Part shown: positions 1 to 7,368 of the stretch, in pieces | How the letters are laid out: every line of letters starts with the position of its first letter | How positions within the stretch are numbered: position 1 is the first letter of the stretch | Program-made: the position numbers and the translations under genes | The notes under the pieces: model-generated | Seen by the model: only the letters and a program-made list of their open reading frames with translations | Told to the model about the DNA's origin: nothing | Database searches by the model: none | Assembly: GCA_003648635.1 (NCBI GenBank) | Contig: QMPQ01000011.1 | Span: forward strand, 1-32,870 | Reading direction: 5' to 3' | Origin: Bacteroidota bacterium | GTDB lineage: Bacteria; Bacteroidota; Bacteroidia; Bacteroidales; GCA-2748055 | DNA length: 32,870 nt

Positions 1-1
1 C

Positions 2-175
2 CTTTTGCTATGCGTTCTATGTATGTTCCTGGTTTATATAGATCAGCAGTTGGCTGCAGAGATTATTTTTGGAATCGCCCTGGTGATGCTGATCATCTCA
101 CTGGCCATCTCGGTGAGAGAAATACAAATTTCGGTGAAAGCACTGGACCTTCACCTTAGTGATATGGAGCTTTGA
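2..175 (+). CDS. DUF2721-like membrane protein, C-terminal fragment
   Basis: The window opens inside this gene, so only the last 57 residues are visible and the start is missing. The readable frame ends in TGA at 173-175. It shows two hydrophobic stretches separated by a short polar segment (YIDQQLAAE), followed by an amphipathic tail with the pattern REIQISVKALDLHLSDME. That tail, a transmembrane helix followed by an E-I-x-x-S-x-x-A-L-x-x-x-L helix, is what I remember of DUF2721 family proteins, which are small multi-pass membrane proteins of unknown function. The family name is recognition from a fragment and could be wrong; the membrane character is plain. It converges on the small gene at 189-371 with a 13-base gap. 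Confidence 0.6.
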   Translation, partial: LLLCVLCMFLVYIDQQLAAEIIFGIALVMLIISLAISVREIQISVKALDLHLSDMEL

Positions 176-188
176 GGAGAATAGGAGA

Positions 189-371
189 TCAGGCGCCCAA
201 TGATTTTAACGCTTCCATCACCAGGAAAACCGGCCAAACCACTGCTTTTAAAAAACCGAGTAAACCCATGCCGAAAGTGGTAGCTGCACTGATGTAATAA
301 ATTGCTGCACCAATCAGGCCCAATCCGTATACGGCACCTGCAGGGGCACTGCTTTGACATTCTTTTGCCAT
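189..371 (-). CDS. Small conserved membrane protein (60 aa)
   Basis: A 60-residue protein begins MAKECQSSAPAGAVYGLG and is otherwise almost wholly hydrophobic. A glycine- and alanine-rich first helix (about residues 12-30, GLIGAAIYYISAA) is followed by a second helix (about 33-56, GFLKAVVWPVFLVMEAL). Small proteins with this AGAVYGLGxIGAxxYYI / GFLKAxVWPxFLVxEAL pattern occur widely in bacteria as hypothetical proteins; I recognise the pattern but know of no assigned function. The pattern spans the whole length, so it is probably complete and real. It diverges from the gene at 454 with about 80 bases between, where each gene would have its promoter. Confidence 0.7.
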   Translation of the reverse strand: MAKECQSSAPAGAVYGLGLIGAAIYYISAATTFGMGLLGFLKAVVWPVFLVMEALKSLGA

Positions 372-453
372 GATAGTTGTTTTAAATTCAGGTATAAAGG
401 TGATCTAATTTACTATTTTTACTATAAAGAAAGAATTAAATCCCGGAGTGTAT

Positions 454-885
454 ATGAATATCTATTTTTGTGGTTCCATAAGAGGAGGCCGAAATCTGGC
501 CGCCACGTATGAAAAGATGATTGAGATGCTTAAGTCTTATGGGAAGGTTCTTACCGAGCATCTGGGTAGTGATGAAGAAATTGAAAGCAACGACAGGGTG
601 CTTACAGATAAGGAAATTCATGACCGCGATTTGCAATGGATCGTAGAATCGGATCTATTGGTTGCCGAGGTGACGGTTCCCAGCCTGGGAGTGGGCTATG
701 AGATCGGGCGGGCCATTGAGATGGGTAAACCGATACTTTGTCTTTTCAAGCAAGATTCGAAATATACCACCTCTGCCATGATTGCAGGATGCGATAGCGT
801 GGAGATGAGGTATTACCAGAGTTTAGAGGATGTAAAGGGTATTTTTGAGACCTTCTTCAGTTTGCATGCTCCTCATCGTACTTAA
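454..885 (+). CDS. Nucleoside 2-deoxyribosyltransferase-like / DNPH1-like N-glycosidase
   Basis: A 143-residue protein of the nucleoside 2-deoxyribosyltransferase superfamily. It opens with MNIYFCGSIRGGR, matching the IYFAGSIRGG strand-loop of DNPH1 (RCL), which hydrolyses the N-glycosidic bond of 2'-deoxynucleoside 5'-monophosphates. Further family marks are the aspartate-rich stretch IHDRDLQWIVESDLLVAEV and PSLGVGYEIGRAIEMGKPILCLF, which carries the catalytic glutamate region. The length is normal for DNPH1. The open frame reaches a GTG at 448, but the ATG at 454 is preferred: GGAG at 445-448 sits 5 bases before it and the protein then begins at the family's first strand. Its last 29 bases overlap the convergent thymidylate synthase-like gene. 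A transferase activity cannot be excluded from sequence. Confidence 0.8.
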   Translation: MNIYFCGSIRGGRNLAATYEKMIEMLKSYGKVLTEHLGSDEEIESNDRVLTDKEIHDRDLQWIVESDLLVAEVTVPSLGVGYEIGRAIEMGKPILCLFKQDSKYTTSAMIAGCDSVEMRYYQSLEDVKGIFETFFSLHAPHRT

Positions 886-1759
886 GGATCTTCATCAGGG
901 TCGCCTGCTCGGCCTGCTCATACATCTCACGGATAAAATCATCGCCAAAATTGAAGGTTCTTTCCTCCAGGCTCATGGTGTCAATCCGGTCAAATAACAT
1001 GGCTTTGGCCTGTGCAATATCTCTCCCGTAGATATGGTATGAATCGGCCTGCCAGTTCATTCTTCCCAGGCGAACCTCTTTGCCACTTCTCCGGGCCACT
1101 TCATCTGCAATCACTTCACGATTGAAGCGTATAAATCCGAACATATTCATAAAGCTGGCTCCCCAGGCATCGTTGCTTCTGAAGCGGATGTTGCAGTTGA
1201 GCCATTGCAGCCCTTCTTCATCTTCCATTATACGGTACCACAGCGATTGTAGACATGGAGGATCATACACTTGCAGGTCATGGTTAGGCATCCAGGTAAT
1301 CATCTGTGCCTGTCTGGTATAGGGTTGGTCCACCAGTTTTTGAATCACATGCTCCACCTGGTCCACCTGGAATCCCACATCTTTTCGGATCATCTTCCCA
1401 TTCTCTTCAACGCGTTCCTTCCAGGAACCGTAGCGCTGCAACCTGCCATGGTAAGTATATTCCCAGCGGGTATCGTCGGGATCGTTCATGTTTTTTACCC
1501 AGTGATCTTTAAATCCCTTCAGCTCCATCACATACTCCTTGAGCTCATCAATACCACCTGGAAAGGCCTGGTGAATCATTGGATCAAGCTCGGGATTCAT
1601 TACTGTGGCGTTGAGAGTACAATCGAGGCTTAATGGATCGCCTGGTTTGTCATACTGGGTCTTAAATCGGGTTCCTTCCTTGTAGAGTTTAACAAGCGCT
1701 GCTTCATAAGTTACAGCAAGGGATTCACCCGTGACACAAAGAACTGGTATGTTATTCAT
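857..1759 (-). CDS. Thymidylate synthase-like protein (long form)
   Basis: A 300-residue protein related to thymidylate synthase, which methylates dUMP to dTMP using methylene-tetrahydrofolate. The catalytic cysteine lies in YDPPCLQSLWYRI (Cys169). The nucleotide-binding segment RSNDAWGASFMNM aligns with the E. coli RSCDVFLGLPFNI segment and keeps the aspartate (Asp197) and the asparagine (Asn205) that selects dUMP over dCMP. The segment ADSYHIYG corresponds to the conserved H-x-Y that contacts the sugar. The N-terminal half is divergent and longer than in ordinary ThyA, closer to the archaeal/long form of the family. Retention of Asn205 favours dUMP as substrate; a hydroxymethylase role is less likely. 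Its neighbour on the other strand is a deoxynucleotide N-glycosidase-like protein, so both act on deoxynucleotides. Confidence 0.75.
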   Translation of the reverse strand: MNNIPVLCVTGESLAVTYEAALVKLYKEGTRFKTQYDKPGDPLSLDCTLNATVMNPELDPMIHQAFPGGIDELKEYVMELKGFKDHWVKNMNDPDDTRWEYTYHGRLQRYGSWKERVEENGKMIRKDVGFQVDQVEHVIQKLVDQPYTRQAQMITWMPNHDLQVYDPPCLQSLWYRIMEDEEGLQWLNCNIRFRSNDAWGASFMNMFGFIRFNREVIADEVARRSGKEVRLGRMNWQADSYHIYGRDIAQAKAMLFDRIDTMSLEERTFNFGDDFIREMYEQAEQATLMKILKYDEEHAN

Positions 1760-1837
1760 AAACGAAGGGTTTTCCTAAAGATATGGATCATACCTTCCAG
1801 TACACAGCGATGTTGATAGATTGTTCAATAATTGATC

Positions 1838-2521
1838 TTAGCCCGGCAAGTTTGTGAATTTAACGATTCCTTCCTTTGCAAAATCGGGTTGACAAATGCC
1901 AAAATGTTCATACAGATTCCCCGGGATTCCAATGTCGGCAATAAAGAGGCCCGGACCATGTCCGAATTTGATCAATTCAATTTTTGGCGCAGCCATGGTC
2001 AGTATGAAATCGGGTCTAAAAAGATGGTCTCCATTGGTCTTATTGAATCCGGAAGGAAGATCCAGGGAAATTTTGAGTGCGGAATCTCTATTTGCTTTTT
2101 CAATGGAGGCCAGAAAAATATCTGGTAAGGGAAGTTTTTGAGAGAAACCAAAATAGGCATCCACAAAAACATCAGCTTTGCTCAGATTTGAAACTTCTGC
2201 CCCAGCGGCAATGGACCTCTCAAGCTGGAGGGTGGGAAGGGGTTTCAGCTTCCTTTCAGGAATATCGAGCTTAACCCGGTATCCCCAACCCGAAAGCCTC
2301 CGGGCCGCAACCAATCCACCTCCTCCATTGTTTCCCGGCCCAACGCCAATCCAGATATTATTTTTTCTGGTCGCATTTTTACTAACGAGGCGGGCCATCT
2401 GAAGACCGGCATTCTCCATCATTAATTCAATAGGGAGGGCATAATTTTGTATGGCCAGGGTATCCATCTCTTTAAACTGGTCGATGGTAAGTGAAAAGGC
2501 CAATTGATTTTGTTTCCTCAA
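1838..2521 (-). CDS. nnrE: NAD(P)H-hydrate epimerase domain protein (YjeF_N), stand-alone
   Basis: A 227-residue YjeF N-terminal domain, the epimerase that interconverts R and S forms of hydrated NAD(P)H so the dehydratase can repair them. Family marks are MMENAG (35-39), the loop GPGNNGG (61-67), VDAYFGF (about 115) and SLDLPSGFNKTNG (about 153-165). The C-terminal kinase-like dehydratase domain of the usual bifunctional bacterial protein is absent. The normally conserved aspartate of the GNNGGDG loop reads glycine (GNNGGGG, residue 68), which may affect ion or ligand binding. No ATG precedes the domain start: the frame begins at a TTG at 2521, and a second TTG at residue 7 has an AGGAA about 11 bases upstream. 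It follows the coiled-coil protein gene by 6 bases, probably cotranscribed. Confidence 0.8.
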   Translation of the reverse strand: MRKQNQLAFSLTIDQFKEMDTLAIQNYALPIELMMENAGLQMARLVSKNATRKNNIWIGVGPGNNGGGGLVAARRLSGWGYRVKLDIPERKLKPLPTLQLERSIAAGAEVSNLSKADVFVDAYFGFSQKLPLPDIFLASIEKANRDSALKISLDLPSGFNKTNGDHLFRPDFILTMAAPKIELIKFGHGPGLFIADIGIPGNLYEHFGICQPDFAKEGIVKFTNLPG

Positions 2522-2527
2522 AAGCTC

Positions 2528-3142
2528 TTAGCTGTTTTTAAGCTTCATGATTTCGTTGTGGTGGGAGACCACAAGTTTTTCATACTTCTCTCTTGAACTT
2601 TTCCGGTATTCTTCAAACTCATTCAGGGAAGCCTGAAGTTCCTCTTTTACCTGCTTCGTAACCTGGTGAGAACGCCTGAACAGCACTACCATCATGACGG
2701 CCAGGGCGGCCAGTCCAAGAACAATAAACCACATAATTGAGTTGTATAGCCCTTTGCTCATTTGGATTCCAAAAAAAGAGAGGCTGTCTCTGTTCCTGAT
2801 GGCTTCGTCCTTCTCGTTTTTGGTCCTGGTGAGATCCGTAGTTAATGTGTTAATCTGGAAATTTCTTTCCGTTAATCTACTGTTCAACTCTTCAACTTCA
2901 AGTTTGGTCGCGTTGAGGGTATCCTTTACGTTCCGTTTCAACTTCAGAAAGAGATCATCCCGGATGGCACGGAAATTATTGTAAACCCGGGTATTTTCGT
3001 GAATATAATCCAATTGGGCCTCCAGCAAGGCGGAGTCCAGAACGGCTGATGCACTGGATTGCGCATGGACCGTTTGCATCATGGATATGAACAGGCCTGT
3101 AAATAGCAGGATTGCGGTGTATTTAATAAATGTTCTTTTCAT
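2528..3142 (-). CDS. Exported/inner-membrane coiled-coil protein, Bacteroidota family
   Basis: A 204-residue protein with a clear N-terminal signal peptide (KYTAILLFTGLFISMMQTVHAQ, written here as residues 7-28, cleavage likely after HAQ). A long alpha-helical, coiled-coil-prone segment follows (about 60-120, KLEVEELNSRLTERN and similar), then the motif DSLSFFGIQMSKGLYNSIMW leading into one transmembrane helix (about 133-157) and a charged, helical cytoplasmic tail. I recognise this architecture and the SFFGxQMSKxxYNxxMW motif from a Bacteroidota family that databases sometimes label as tRNA (guanine-N1)-methyltransferase; nothing in the sequence supports a methyltransferase fold, and I regard that label as an error. 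The function is unknown. It precedes the epimerase gene by 6 bases. Confidence 0.7.
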   Translation of the reverse strand: MKRTFIKYTAILLFTGLFISMMQTVHAQSSASAVLDSALLEAQLDYIHENTRVYNNFRAIRDDLFLKLKRNVKDTLNATKLEVEELNSRLTERNFQINTLTTDLTRTKNEKDEAIRNRDSLSFFGIQMSKGLYNSIMWFIVLGLAALAVMMVVLFRRSHQVTKQVKEELQASLNEFEEYRKSSREKYEKLVVSHHNEIMKLKNS

Positions 3143-3239
3143 AATTGTAGTTTATCATGCCCTAGATCTGCAATATTAACGAATGTTAGAAAGATATATG
3201 ATTTTTCTCAATGATAATTCTGTCGTCATAAAACATAAA

Positions 3240-3266
3240 GCCCCGTAAATAAGAGATTTACGGGGC
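3240..3266 (-). terminator. Strong hairpin at the end of the hydrogenase operon
   Basis: A perfect 11-base-pair inverted repeat, GCCCCGTAAAT (3240-3250) with ATTTACGGGGC (3256-3266), encloses a 5-base loop. It lies 17 bases beyond the stop of the last hydrogenase-operon gene. Read on the minus strand it is followed by TTTATGTTTTAT, a T-rich but interrupted tail; the other flank carries six A's, so on the minus strand it also has a preceding U run. This fits a Rho-independent terminator for the operon. Confidence 0.75.
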
Positions 3267-3283
3267 CAAAAAAGATCAATTCT

Positions 3284-3694
3284 CTATAAGTATTTACGAT
3301 ATTCGTCTGGTACATCCAGGTAATTGCGATATCGTTTGGCATCTGGCCCAAACGATTCCACCTTTTTTTCCTGGATCTTGTAGGTGCAATATTCACCGAT
3401 AATATTCGAAATATTGATTTCAACCTCCTTTCCATTGTCATCGGTCATGTGTACTTTAACAAGGTTGAAATTCTCCTCCTTGTTCAGCTTGAAGTGGCAC
3501 ACGGGACAATAAAATTTGTATTCCACTCCCTCCTGCAATTCGAAATCAGGGTGGGTGGTTTTGGTATAATTTCCCAGCTCCGTATCAAGGAAAATCAACC
3601 CTCTTTCGTTATCGGGCGATTTGGCTGAAAATACCAGTGAACTGCCAATGTTCATTTTGCTTTTACATTCGGGACATGAATAATTGTTGGGCAT
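3284..3694 (-). CDS. Small zinc-ribbon protein at the end of the hydrogenase operon
   Basis: A 136-residue soluble protein with two CxxC knuckles, CPEC (Cys7, Cys10) and CPVC (Cys63, Cys66), which together can bind one zinc or iron ion as a zinc ribbon. The rest is predicted mixed sheet and charged helix with a basic, tyrosine-rich C-terminus (KRYRNYLDVPDEYRKYL). It has no signal peptide or membrane segment. The gene follows the maturation protease by 11 bases and is the last of the operon, so it probably belongs to hydrogenase assembly or delivery. I do not recognise a named family. It is not HypA: the HypA N-terminal MHE nickel motif is absent. Confidence 0.7.
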   Translation of the reverse strand: MPNNYSCPECKSKMNIGSSLVFSAKSPDNERGLIFLDTELGNYTKTTHPDFELQEGVEYKFYCPVCHFKLNKEENFNLVKVHMTDDNGKEVEINISNIIGEYCTYKIQEKKVESFGPDAKRYRNYLDVPDEYRKYL

Positions 3695-3705
3695 ATCTAA
3701 TTGTT

Positions 3706-4146
3706 TTATTGGTTGATCACTTGAACGATCCGCCTGGTTGCATCCTGCACAGGATGTGAAAGGTATTCCCCGAATTCAACGCTCTCAGGCTGTATCCCTA
3801 GCACATAAGTGGGATAGAGGAAGAAATCAACAAGCCTTCCAAGGGAAATATTGTGCGTATTAAAAGTGATGTCTTCCACATCATCAAGGGCTACCAAACG
3901 ATAGGTTCCGGGACTACGGCCCAGCTCCATGCAGTCTACAATGACAATCTCATGCGGCTCCAGGGAGTTAATTTTACCTATATAGTTTTCAATACTAACT
4001 TCGACAGTAAGCGACTTGATAGCTGGTCTTTCAATAATCTGTTTGCTGATCACCACTCCGACACCGTCATCGCGTTTCAGTACATTACCCACTCCGATAA
4101 ACAGTAATCGGCTGGCTCGTTCTAGCAAGTCCTTCAGTTCAGGCAC
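3706..4146 (-). CDS. hycI: Hydrogenase maturation endopeptidase (HycI/HyaD-like)
   Basis: A 146-residue member of the nickel-dependent hydrogenase maturation protease family, which removes the C-terminal peptide of the large subunit after nickel insertion. The GVGNVLKRDDGVG motif (18-30) carries the first nickel-binding aspartate, VIVDCMELG (68-75) the second (Asp71), and His98 (NTHNISL) is the likely third ligand. The GIQPESVEFG stretch is typical of HycI-type proteases. It lies 6 bases after the MbhN-like gene in the same operon, and the large subunit encoded upstream has a matching C-terminal extension, so the pair probably work together. The gene symbol is by analogy with E. coli. Confidence 0.88.
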   Translation of the reverse strand: MPELKDLLERASRLLFIGVGNVLKRDDGVGVVISKQIIERPAIKSLTVEVSIENYIGKINSLEPHEIVIVDCMELGRSPGTYRLVALDDVEDITFNTHNISLGRLVDFFLYPTYVLGIQPESVEFGEYLSHPVQDATRRIVQVINQ

Positions 4147-4152
4147 CGGCTT

Positions 4153-4761
4153 CTAAATATATTGAATTAGGACAGACCGCATGCAATTGGGGCAGATGAT
4201 ATTGAACATATCTTTTCTTTTCAGGCCATCCCTAATATTTATGTCAGTTTCTTCAGCAGGAGCCAGCTGCAGCTTTTGGTTCAGGAGATTTAGGTTCAAT
4301 GTAGAGGCAAAGGCTTTGGGCCCTAGTTTGTTATGCATGTACTGGATATGTTCATCGGTGGTGATAATGGCAGAGCAATTCTTGCAAAGGACCAGGTTTT
4401 TTTCCTGTTTTTCGATGATTTTGTCCCTGTCAAATACAGCCAGATCAAATATTTTATCGGAGAGAACGACCCCTTTTCCTGTGATACAGTGCTGCTGGCA
4501 CATTCCACAGAAAATACATTTTCCAAAGTCTCTTGTTATTACTCGCTTCCCTGTTTCCCGGTCATCCTGGATTGTGATGGCATTTGAGGGACATACATTG
4601 GCGCAGGTTTCGCACCCGACACAGTTAAGATCATCCACCTCCGGTTTTCCCCTGAAGTTTTCAAAGGGAGTATGGGGCTTGTGTGGGAAGGAGGAAGTAT
4701 ATGCCGGCGTAAGCAGTGATGTTACTGCTTCTTTAAGCTCTCTGATTTTTGGATACTTCAT
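4153..4761 (-). CDS. Hydrogenase 2x[4Fe-4S] subunit, NuoI/HycF/MbhN-like
   Basis: A 202-residue electron-transfer subunit equivalent to MbhN of archaeal membrane hydrogenases and HycF/NuoI. Two [4Fe-4S] motifs are present: CVGCETCANVCP (Cys47, 50, 53, 57) and CIFCGMCQQHC (Cys82, 85, 88, 92). It then has a CKNC pair (Cys126, 129) and a C-terminal CPNC pair (Cys190, 193), the zinc-ribbon-like extension found in several group 4 hydrogenase ferredoxin subunits. It should carry electrons between the electron-input subunits and the small subunit MbhJ. The start overlaps the stop of the MrpG-like gene by 4 bases (ATGA), showing translational coupling. Confidence 0.88.
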   Translation of the reverse strand: MKYPKIRELKEAVTSLLTPAYTSSFPHKPHTPFENFRGKPEVDDLNCVGCETCANVCPSNAITIQDDRETGKRVITRDFGKCIFCGMCQQHCITGKGVVLSDKIFDLAVFDRDKIIEKQEKNLVLCKNCSAIITTDEHIQYMHNKLGPKAFASTLNLNLLNQKLQLAPAEETDINIRDGLKRKDMFNIICPNCMRSVLIQYI

Positions 4762-5075
4762 TTTGCTACATCTTTATAGTCGTCCTTGACACTTTTGTCT
4801 CCAAGCTTAATCCCGAAATGATAGGCTCCCCGTACCAGGGCATGTGCAGCCACGGTGGCCCCGAAGAAAATTAAGGGTATGGCAATGATTGCTTTTATTC
4901 CGGCATCCGTGAAGCCGAAATGAAATAAGGTGCCGGCCAGGATGCTGCAAGTACCGAGTGTTCCACATTTGGTAGCCGATTGGAGCCGGTTATAGACATC
5001 AGGAAATCTGATCAGGCCAATGCAGCCAATCAGGTTGAAGAGTACTCCGATAACAATGAGAATAGTGCTGACCAT
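4758..5075 (-). CDS. mrpG: Mrp/Mbh antiporter subunit G (MbhC-like)
   Basis: A 105-residue three-helix membrane protein of the MnhG/MrpG/PhaG family. The conserved section LIGCIGLIRFPDVYNRLQSATKCGTLG is diagnostic (I see it at about residues 16-42). It corresponds to MbhC in the archaeal hydrogenase and helps form the ion-translocating membrane module. The stop overlaps the start of the MbhN-like gene. It follows the MrpF-like gene by one base. Confidence 0.92.
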   Translation of the reverse strand: MVSTILIVIGVLFNLIGCIGLIRFPDVYNRLQSATKCGTLGTCSILAGTLFHFGFTDAGIKAIIAIPLIFFGATVAAHALVRGAYHFGIKLGDKSVKDDYKDVAK

Positions 5076-5076
5076 T

Positions 5077-5340
5077 TTATTCGTTTAGTTTTTTTCCACT
5101 TAAGTATTTTGCAAGCGTGAGTGTTCCGATAAAACTGAGGATGACCCATGCGATCCCGATATCCAGGATAAATCCTTTTTCGGTGATAATGGATAGGATG
5201 GCGCAAATTCCCACCACAAGAACACCAAAAATATCGATGGCCACCATCCTGTCGGCAATGGACGGGCCCCGAATAATCCTGTACAGGCAGGATGTACTCA
5301 GCGCTATCTGTATATAGAGTAGAATTTCTAGTAGGTCCAT
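5077..5340 (-). CDS. mrpF: Mrp/Mbh antiporter subunit F (MbhB-like)
   Basis: An 87-residue three-helix protein of the MnhF/MrpF family. The signature RIIRGPSIADRMVAIDIFGV is visible at about residues 21-40, followed by two further hydrophobic helices and a short basic tail (LSGKKLNE). It equals MbhB in archaeal hydrogenases. Its ATG shares one base with the stop of the preceding MrpE-like gene (TAATG), a typical coupled junction inside an Mrp operon. Confidence 0.92.
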   Translation of the reverse strand: MDLLEILLYIQIALSTSCLYRIIRGPSIADRMVAIDIFGVLVVGICAILSIITEKGFILDIGIAWVILSFIGTLTLAKYLSGKKLNE

Positions 5341-5825
5341 TATTCAAAAGTCTTTTTGATATATTTTTCAAAGCGGCCGGTTATTTTCCGGCTGTATTGT
5401 TCAGGATCTTCAGAACTCACGTATATCCAGTGCACGAAGAGGTCATCACCCACAATATCCACCGTAATGGTTCCGGGCGTCATTGTAATGGAGTTGGCCA
5501 GCATGGCCCGGGCAAATTCTGATTGCAGTTCTAGTTTTATTTTGACGATTCCGGGTTTAATTGGCATGGCAGGATGAAGTACACGATAGGCCACATCGAA
5601 ATTAGCTTTAATACACTCCCAGATTAAAATGATAATATATATCAGGAACCAGAAGTAGCGTTGTGGCTGCAGAAATTTGTACACCCTTTCATAGAAGTAT
5701 TTTCCGAACAATAAGGAAGTAATAAGTGCTGCAACAGCTCCAACTGCCAGGTTGATCGGTGAAAGGTCGAAAGTAAGCAGCAACCAGAACAGAAAACTTA
5801 GTATGAACAGGGCCAGATATCTCAT
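5340..5825 (-). CDS. mrpE: Mrp/Mbh antiporter subunit E (MbhA-like)
   Basis: A 161-residue protein of the MnhE/MrpE family: two N-terminal transmembrane helices (about 1-30 and 60-75) and a cytoplasmic C-terminal domain. Family marks include FWLLLTFDLSPINLAVG near the start, WECIKANFDVAYRVLHP in the middle and the MTPGTITVDIVGDDLFVHWI strand region (about 118-137). It is the MbhA equivalent. It follows the MrpD-like antiporter gene by one base and overlaps the next gene by one base. Confidence 0.92.
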   Translation of the reverse strand: MRYLALFILSFLFWLLLTFDLSPINLAVGAVAALITSLLFGKYFYERVYKFLQPQRYFWFLIYIIILIWECIKANFDVAYRVLHPAMPIKPGIVKIKLELQSEFARAMLANSITMTPGTITVDIVGDDLFVHWIYVSSEDPEQYSRKITGRFEKYIKKTFE

Positions 5826-5826
5826 A

Positions 5827-7365
5827 TTATAGTCCTAAAGTGCTTGTGAAATAAAGATCTGATTGCATCAATACATCAATGGCGGGACTTAATATGGAAT
5901 CTCGGACTGATGGAAGCGCCAGTAAGCTTAATGCGAGACAGAGTACGGCAAGGAATATCATACTGAATGACATGGCGAAGGGTACCTCCTTTATCTTATC
6001 CAGGGCTTTTCCAGTGCTTTTATTGAAAAAAGCGAAGCGCTGGAATTTCAGAAAATAGGCAAGGGTGATGATGCTAACCACAACGGCCAGTGTGGCCAGC
6101 AAATAAAATCTTCCGTTGATGGCAGCAATCACAATAATCAGCTTGCTGAAAAATCCATTAAATGGGGGGATCCCGGAAATGGACATGGAGGCCATAAATG
6201 AGGTAGTGGATGTAACAGGCATGGCCTTTGAAAGCCCTCCCATCTCTTTAAGGTTGCGGGTATTGAGCCGGTGTTCAATCGCTCCTGCATTCAGGAACAA
6301 TAAGCCTTTGAACACTGCGTGATTGATCATATGGTAGATGGCACCCCCGATGGCCAAAACCGCCGCCGCTTCATTGTTTCCCCTTAATAGTAGAAGAATT
6401 CCCATTCCAAATGCCATGACCACGTATCCCACCTGGCTGATACTTGAATAGGCCAGCAGTCTTTTCAGATCCCACTGTTTGATGGCCAGCAAAGATCCTA
6501 CAACCATGGAGATGGCTCCAAGGGAGGTAAGGACCAGCGCAATTTCATAACTGAAAACAAACATGTTGAAGAAGAGCCTGATCAGCACATAAATTCCCAC
6601 AGCTTTGATTAGTACACCCGAAAGCATGGCTGAAATGGGGGATGGGGCTGAAGAGTGGGCGTCCGGTAACCAGGCATGAAAGGGGATAATGGCTGCTTTC
6701 AGGCCGAATCCGGCAATGAGCAGTACCTGGACAAACAGATAAAAGGGTTTGCTGTAGCCGGCGTCAAGCACATTCCTGACATCTGCAATATTGAGTGTTT
6801 TGGTTTTCCAGTATATCAACCCGATGGCCAGCAGAATCAGCATGGAGGCAAGTCCCCCGAGTACCTGGTATTTAAAGGATGCTTCCAGTTCGGTTTTTCC
6901 CACTCCGAATGCCACCAGGGCATATGAGGAGATCACCGAGACCTCCAGAAATACAAAAAGATTGAAAAGATCGCCACTCAATACCACTCCGTTCATCCCT
7001 GCAATAATCAGGCAGAAGAGTGCGAAGTAGTTGCTCTCAGCCGTATATTTAGTTATGTAGGAAAGTGAGTAGAAAAGTGCAATCAATCCAATGAGGTTGA
7101 TGATGCAGAGCATCAGAACCGAAAAGCCATCCAGAACAAGGTAAATACCCACAGGGACCCCTCCCTCGCTGGTCCATCCTCCCATGGCATAGGTGATGGA
7201 GATCTTTCCCAGACCGGTAAATTCATAAACAGCCAAGATAAGCAGAACTAACAGGGTCAGCGGAGCCAGGAACCTGTGGAACCCTTTTACAAGCTTCCCG
7301 AGAATGACAATCAGGAATGCTGAAATCAATGGTATGGCGACAAACAGGGGAATCAGTGCGTCCAT
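5827..7365 (-). CDS. mrpD: Ion-translocating antiporter subunit, MrpD/MbhH-like
   Basis: A 512-residue, about 14-helix protein of the proton-conducting NuoL/M/N and MrpD family. The residues of the proton/ion channel are in place: the glutamate of the fifth helix (Glu141 in LFVFLEVSVISSY), the helix-7 lysine (Lys223 in GLKAAIIPFHAWLPDAHSSAPSPISAMLSG), Lys254, and the His345/Lys353 pair (IYHMINHAVFKGLLF). This subunit is therefore expected to be a working antiporter, equivalent to MbhH/MrpD. It sits between MrpC- and MrpE-like genes in normal Mrp order. It lacks the amphipathic C-terminal arm of NuoL. Whether it moves H+ or Na+ cannot be told from sequence. Confidence 0.93.
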   Translation of the reverse strand: MDALIPLFVAIPLISAFLIVILGKLVKGFHRFLAPLTLLVLLILAVYEFTGLGKISITYAMGGWTSEGGVPVGIYLVLDGFSVLMLCIINLIGLIALFYSLSYITKYTAESNYFALFCLIIAGMNGVVLSGDLFNLFVFLEVSVISSYALVAFGVGKTELEASFKYQVLGGLASMLILLAIGLIYWKTKTLNIADVRNVLDAGYSKPFYLFVQVLLIAGFGLKAAIIPFHAWLPDAHSSAPSPISAMLSGVLIKAVGIYVLIRLFFNMFVFSYEIALVLTSLGAISMVVGSLLAIKQWDLKRLLAYSSISQVGYVVMAFGMGILLLLRGNNEAAAVLAIGGAIYHMINHAVFKGLLFLNAGAIEHRLNTRNLKEMGGLSKAMPVTSTTSFMASMSISGIPPFNGFFSKLIIVIAAINGRFYLLATLAVVVSIITLAYFLKFQRFAFFNKSTGKALDKIKEVPFAMSFSMIFLAVLCLALSLLALPSVRDSILSPAIDVLMQSDLYFTSTLGL

Positions 7366-7368
7366 CTT

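Noticed and set aside
4181-4789. Open frame of 202 codons on the plus strand
   Set aside because: Antisense to the 2x[4Fe-4S] subunit with intact cysteine motifs; no sign of independent coding.
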